From Paracyclopina nana (taxonomy: Eukaryota > Arthropoda > Copepoda > Cyclopoida > Cyclopettidae): a stretch of DNA of 64,000 nt. The translations under genes were made by a program, and so were the position numbers. A model generated the notes under the pieces. It was not told the DNA's origin, did not search any database, and worked only from the letters and a program-made list of their open reading frames with translations. Location: positions 1,510,501 through 1,574,500 of the forward strand of contig JAGUCH010000007.1 of the NCBI GenBank assembly GCA_019096065.1, read 5' to 3'. Of this stretch, positions 42,001 to 48,000 are shown one piece after another (position 1 is the first letter of the stretch; the number at the start of each line of letters is the position of its first letter).

Positions 42001-45000
42001 AAATGGTGTAAGAATTTGCCCTACTTTCATAATGGCTGCTGTGGTATGGGATGGCAGTGTTTTAGACACATCCTTTTAGAGACAAATTTTACTGCAATTT
42101 TGGCACTTCTTGGAACAAAATAAGAATTTGCAACTAATAGTTCAGAGCTCCACTTCATGCTAATTTGGCGGAAATTTTAAAAATCAAAGCAAATGCAAAA
42201 ATGCAAATATTTCCTTGAGATTCAATCAGAACTTGACTTTAGTTAAATATTTACGTACTTATTTCACAATTACTTAATTCCTTGACAATTTTTTCTTCAG
42301 CAAAGTTGTTTTTTGCCTTCTGTTGTAGTATTTTATTTTTCCATCACTGACTTTTAGCTGCTCGGTTTGTTATACTCTAATATCTACAGCTCTGGTTTCA
42401 GCAAAAATTAGCCACATTGGATTTAAAGGAGTAGATGAGAAAAGTAGCAAAGATGCTGATAGTAGCACTTCCTGTTTTTAAAGCCTGGGCTGGAAAATTC
42501 AATGTCATTGAAGTTTAAGTTGATTATGTTACAAATTGATAATTCATAGCCAAGCTAAAAATGCATTTCAAAATGAAAAATTTTAGGAATAATATTAGAA
42601 ATCATTAGCTCCAGCATCTGCATTACTTTCTACTTTAGTTCCCTCTTTTAGTGGTAGCAGCGCCGCCGCAGTTATGACGAACAGATTTCGTGATTTTATG
42701 TCTTTTTGTTCCGTCAAGAATAGCCTTACGAGATGGGGCTGAGTGAAGTAAAATTCAGCAATTTTTATGCACGTTCATATTGCAATGAATTCCAGTGTGG
42801 AATTTTTTTTAATTTGGCCTTTTCAGTGTTTGTTAAATAAAAAGTAACCCAAATCGACCTAAAATTAATTTAAGGGTTATTGAAGATGTGCGGGCCACAG
42901 ATGGAAATAATCCACTGTGCACGCTTGGCCAGTCTATAAAAGGGATTTTGGCAATATTATAGGAAATTGACCAAGTTTTTGCTGGGCCTTCTTCTTCTTT
43001 TTGCTATCGCATGTCTGGCTGCCATTTGACATTTTTTCACTTTTTAATTGCAGGATACGAAAATGGACCTGCTCGTGACTCATTTAGACACTTATTCCAG
43101 GCTGGGCATTCCCAAACTCCACCATTTGGTGGCTTTTGAGGCCGAGGATGAAGTTGAAGAGGGTAAAATGGCTTTTGCGCGAAAACTTGCATTTTTGCAT
43201 TTCATGCATTATTTTTGCAGCTCTCTACAGCCTTGAAGAGGACTGGACTGAAATCGTGCAGAATTCGCACAGTCTCAGCGAAAAAGGGCGAAATCAGCAA
43301 ACTGCTCTGTGGGAGCTCGTGGAAACCGAAGTGGCCTACATTCGAACCCTCAAAGTCATCCAAGATGTAAGGCACATTTTATAATGGCGCGTTCATCTGC
43401 TGCTTCTCATGAAAATATTCAATGCGAGATATTTTTTCCGCCAGCCTTGATTTTCAGTCTTGAGAACTGAAAGTGAATTGGAGAGTTATCAAATGTTTCA
43501 CATTTATCGACAAAAATCTATAATGCGGAATGTCACGCATAAATTAGTTCATGATTCCTCCTTTATTCCAATAGCAAAAAAACATACTTAAATCCAAGTG
43601 ATGACATGAAATGATGTTATTTTTGCATCATTAAAGCGTTATTTTTAATAATAACAAGAGTTGATAACTTGTGATTTGAATGACGAAATACGAAATCAAA
43701 CGCAAGTTTGAAAAGAAACTCTAATCGATTGTCATTCCTCCAATTGACTTTCAGTTTGCTAAACTGAATTCCCACATTGACGGAAAAAGTATCCTCTCAG
43801 AGATATTTTCATGACCGACAGCAGATGAACGTCACATTTTCAAATGATGTTGCGTATCAACTAATGCTTATTGCCTTCACTTGCAGCTCTTCCTTAATTG
43901 CTTGTGCAACCTTCAAAATAACATGGTGCTGACTGAGATCGACACTGAGAAGCTGTTTTGCAACATTCCTGAAATTTATGCAGCAAATCGAGTGTTCTGG
44001 CACGACTACATTATGCCCATGTTGACCGTTTCGCGGGAAACGGGCGAGCCCCTTAATCCCATCTTGATGAAAGAAGGCTTCTTAAGGGTAAGCTCAAAGC
44101 AATGCAAAATGCATCATAAAAGCAGAAATAAACTGGCCAAAACTAAAGTTGAGCCAAACTTTTCTCTAACTTTGCCTCCCTATTGACTTTCCAGCTCTTT
44201 CCGAGGCAATTTTCAAAAGCAGCAATAATTTGTCTCCTCCTTGGCCTTCAGACTGTTTTTTATCATCTTGTTTTCCTTTTCAATTTTCAGTTCGAGGTGA
44301 TTTTCAACCCCTATTCAAGATACTGCTCAGAGCAGACCAATTGTCAGGAATATTGCAAGGAGCAGGACAGAAACAGTGAGGTTTTCAAGGCCTACTTGGC
44401 TGTAAGTGTTTCTCTTTTTGGCTGCTAGAAGTGAGACTTTTTTAAAGTGGATTTTTTCCCTCAGTGGTGCGAGACTCAAAAGGATTGCAATCGACTTCGG
44501 CTCATCGATATTTTGGTGAGGCCAATGCAGAGGCTGACCAAGTACTCACTCTTGCTCAAAGCCATCCTCAAAAAGACTGAGGATGAGGTGCAGCAAGACA
44601 CCCTCAAATCAATGGTACGTAACTGATCATCCGTGCTGGGTCGGCACCTGCTGATTTTGCCTTAAAAGCGCCCTCTACAATTCATAGCCTTATGAGCTAC
44701 TTCAAATATTAGAAATACTCTGCTAAGTTAAAATAAAACGTATTTTTACCATCTAAAATTCACATTATATTTGCAAAAAGGCAATTTTCATTATGTATTA
44801 TATAAATTGATTTATGCTCATTAAAATATGAATAAATTGTAGAGGGCGCTTTGCAAAATATATATGTATCAAGCAAAGTGACCCAGCACGCCAGTTTGCT
44901 TAACATAGGCAGTATGAGTCATAAGTAACAAAGTGCTGATGCCTTCAAGGATTAATGCTGACTATCTTCATTTCAGGCCAAGAAAGTTGAGTCATTTGTA

Positions 45001-48000
45001 AGCCATGTCAACTCACATTTACGTCAGAGGCAAGAAAACGAGCGGCTGAATACCATCATAGCCAGAATCGACTCGTACGAACCTGTGGTAAGAGTATTAT
45101 TTATAATGTAAATTTTTGCACTAGAAGCATGAAAAAGTCTCCTATTGGAATTGTTGTCTTCTTCTTCTGTTGAGGTTTGATTCAGCTATTTGCGGAATTT
45201 CATCCTTGTAAAAGCTCTCTTCAATCTTCGTTCCTCCTAATTTGATTGGACACATTTTGTTGAAATTTCAGCCTAGAAAAAAGCTTTCTTTTTCTGCCAA
45301 GTAAAATAAAATTGTTCAGCTCATTCGGAATGTTTGGGAGAAAATCAAAAGAATCCGGATCAAGAAGATCCAGAGTTTCCACATACTTTGTGCTCAATCC
45401 CACGATTGCTGCAAAGTTGGAGAAAAAAAGCCTCCCTTCCAGATTTTTCAGTATCTGAGTGAATTGAGCAAAATGACAGATCGGGCTCCAAGTCGAGCTA
45501 TTTTATTCTGTACACGTGCGTTGTCTCCTTTAATGCCTTAGAAAAATAGGCTCGATTCAAATAACAGGTTATTGACTCCTGAAAAGGTTGTCTTTATGAA
45601 TTTTTTGGAGAAAGCCCCTTTTTTCTTACTTCAATTTAGTCAAAGTCAGAAAATTGTTTGTTCTTCCAGTTATGCAGTTACAAGGCTAAATATAGAAATT
45701 GATATTGCCTTATGTCATATCCCTGTTATTTTCCTGAGAATGTGCACCATATCGAGTTGATACCAGTTTTTCTCACAAAATTATTTTTATCATGAATTAT
45801 GGCTAAGTAATTTGATTTCATATCATTTTTGGATTTGAACTCAAAATGCCATTTCAAGCCATGCCATAAATGGAGTATTGTTATGCTTTCAAAATGTTCA
45901 AATGGCTGCCTTTGTCCCCTTTTTTCTGTAGCTTGAATTGGCTGACAATAACAAATTGCCTCAAATTATGCCAAAAAAGAGGCAAAAAAAGAAAGCTAGT
46001 TGGCTGCATAAAGGCAGTTGATAAAGAAAGGAGATAAAGCTGCATTATGGGCCTTACACAACTTGTACAATATGTAACTAGTCCCTCTTGAGATATGCAA
46101 CAATAATTAATCTCGTTATTTTGTACAAACAATAACTGAAACTTCTGCTGCCTTTTTCCCTCAGGAAACCAAAGATGAAGACTTGGAAAAGTTGGTCCAG
46201 TCCCATTGTCGTCTGGATTTGACTGCCCCCATGCCCGGATGCTCGGCCAACCATCAAAGGAACCTTTTGTTTGAGGGCGACCTCAAATTAAAAGAAGGCA
46301 CCTCATCAAAGGTACAAAAATACATGAAAATCGGAGGCATTTCCTAAATGAAATTCACATTGGTATCATAACAACAACATTGACGTAGGGCGATCCTAGC
46401 GGCCTTTTGAGGCAACATCTGGGATTTTCAGCTGGTGCTTCTCGAGAAAAAACACTGAGTCACCGCGTTTTTGCAACTTGAGTAGCAGTTTGAATTAAAG
46501 ATCCAAGCAAATTAGTGTAATCAAACTTTTTTTAAAAAGGATTACTTCATGACGCAAAAACGAAGTGGTTTTAAATCCATCATAAACATTAGATACTTAA
46601 TATCAAAATCTTAAGATTACTTATGCTAAGCATATGTAAAATAAAAGTAGTCATGTATTATAATTAAAACAGTGACTCGACTCATCGAAACGAAGCTTGA
46701 TTTTGAGCTCAACTCCCAAATGTTTCTTCAAAAAAGTCGGTAGATGGCATGTCTTTGTTATGATACTGTTGTCTACGAAATCGCAGCAGATGAACGTCAC
46801 ATTCAAGAGTTTCTCATTGTAGATGGACGTGCACGCGTTTCTGTTCAGCGATATGCTTCTGTTGTGCAAAGTTCTGACCAAGAAGTCCCATTCGAGCAAT
46901 CCTGAGGCTCGCATGAAAATCATAAGGCAGCCTTTCATCGTGGATCGCCTCCTGGTGAGCGAGATCAACAAAGACAATCAGTCCCTGGCAGTTATTTACC
47001 TCAATGAATACCACGTGGCCTCTGCAGCCTTCACACTCCACAGCACTGAGGCCAAAGTGCTCAAGGTCAGCAATTTTTTCCCAAATTTTTTTAATTGCTT
47101 CAATTCTTCCAAATTTTTTTTTTCAACTTTTGCCAATTATTGCATAATTTTCTGATTTTAAATTTTCCACTTGTAGGTGTGGAAGGAGCAAATTTCAAAA
47201 GCCAAAGAAATCTACGAGACGGCCAAGAATCATAGTCGGTATTATTGGCAGACTCAGTACTCAGCAGCCTCAGCTGATGGTGATGAAGAGGCTGCTGCGG
47301 CCTCCTCGAATCACTACTTGTCCTCAGCACCGGTGGGCCAACGCAAGGGCTCGTTGAGAGGCTCCAGGATCTCCAGCGTGGCCCATTCACATTCTGGCTC
47401 CATGGATTTGATGGAAGTTGGATCCCTGCCCAATCCTGGTTTCAGGTAGACATCAAAAGCATTTTTTCATCACTGTGAGTGCGGCCACTCGCTTCAATTA
47501 AAATTTGGACGTCCAAGCGCATTGGCCTCTGGCTATTTCAAGCTTTACTTTTACTGGGTGAAGAATGCCATTGATATCCCAAGTTCGACCAGTAATAAGT
47601 CCGCTTCACTCCGCTACTAGTATATGTTAATGTTAAAGAGCTCCGCTACAAATTAGCTTGAGACTTCAATGCGTCACTTCACTCAAAAAGAAAGCAGTCG
47701 TTGCAAGTCAAAAATAGCTCCGCTTCAAAATTTCTCAAAGAGTGCTAGAGAAGAGTAATGCAGCTCCGCTACACTCCGCTACAAATTAACTTAAGACTTT
47801 TATGTGTCACTTCGCTCAACAAGAAAGCCTTCATTGAAGCTTAAAAATAAATAGCTCCGCTTCAATCTGCTGCAAAATCTCTTAACATGTGCAAGAGAAG
47901 AGTAATGCAGCTCCGCTACAAATTAGCTTAAGACTTTGATGTGTCACTTCGCTCAATACGAAATCCTTCATTGCAAGTCAAAAATAGCTCCGCTTCACTC

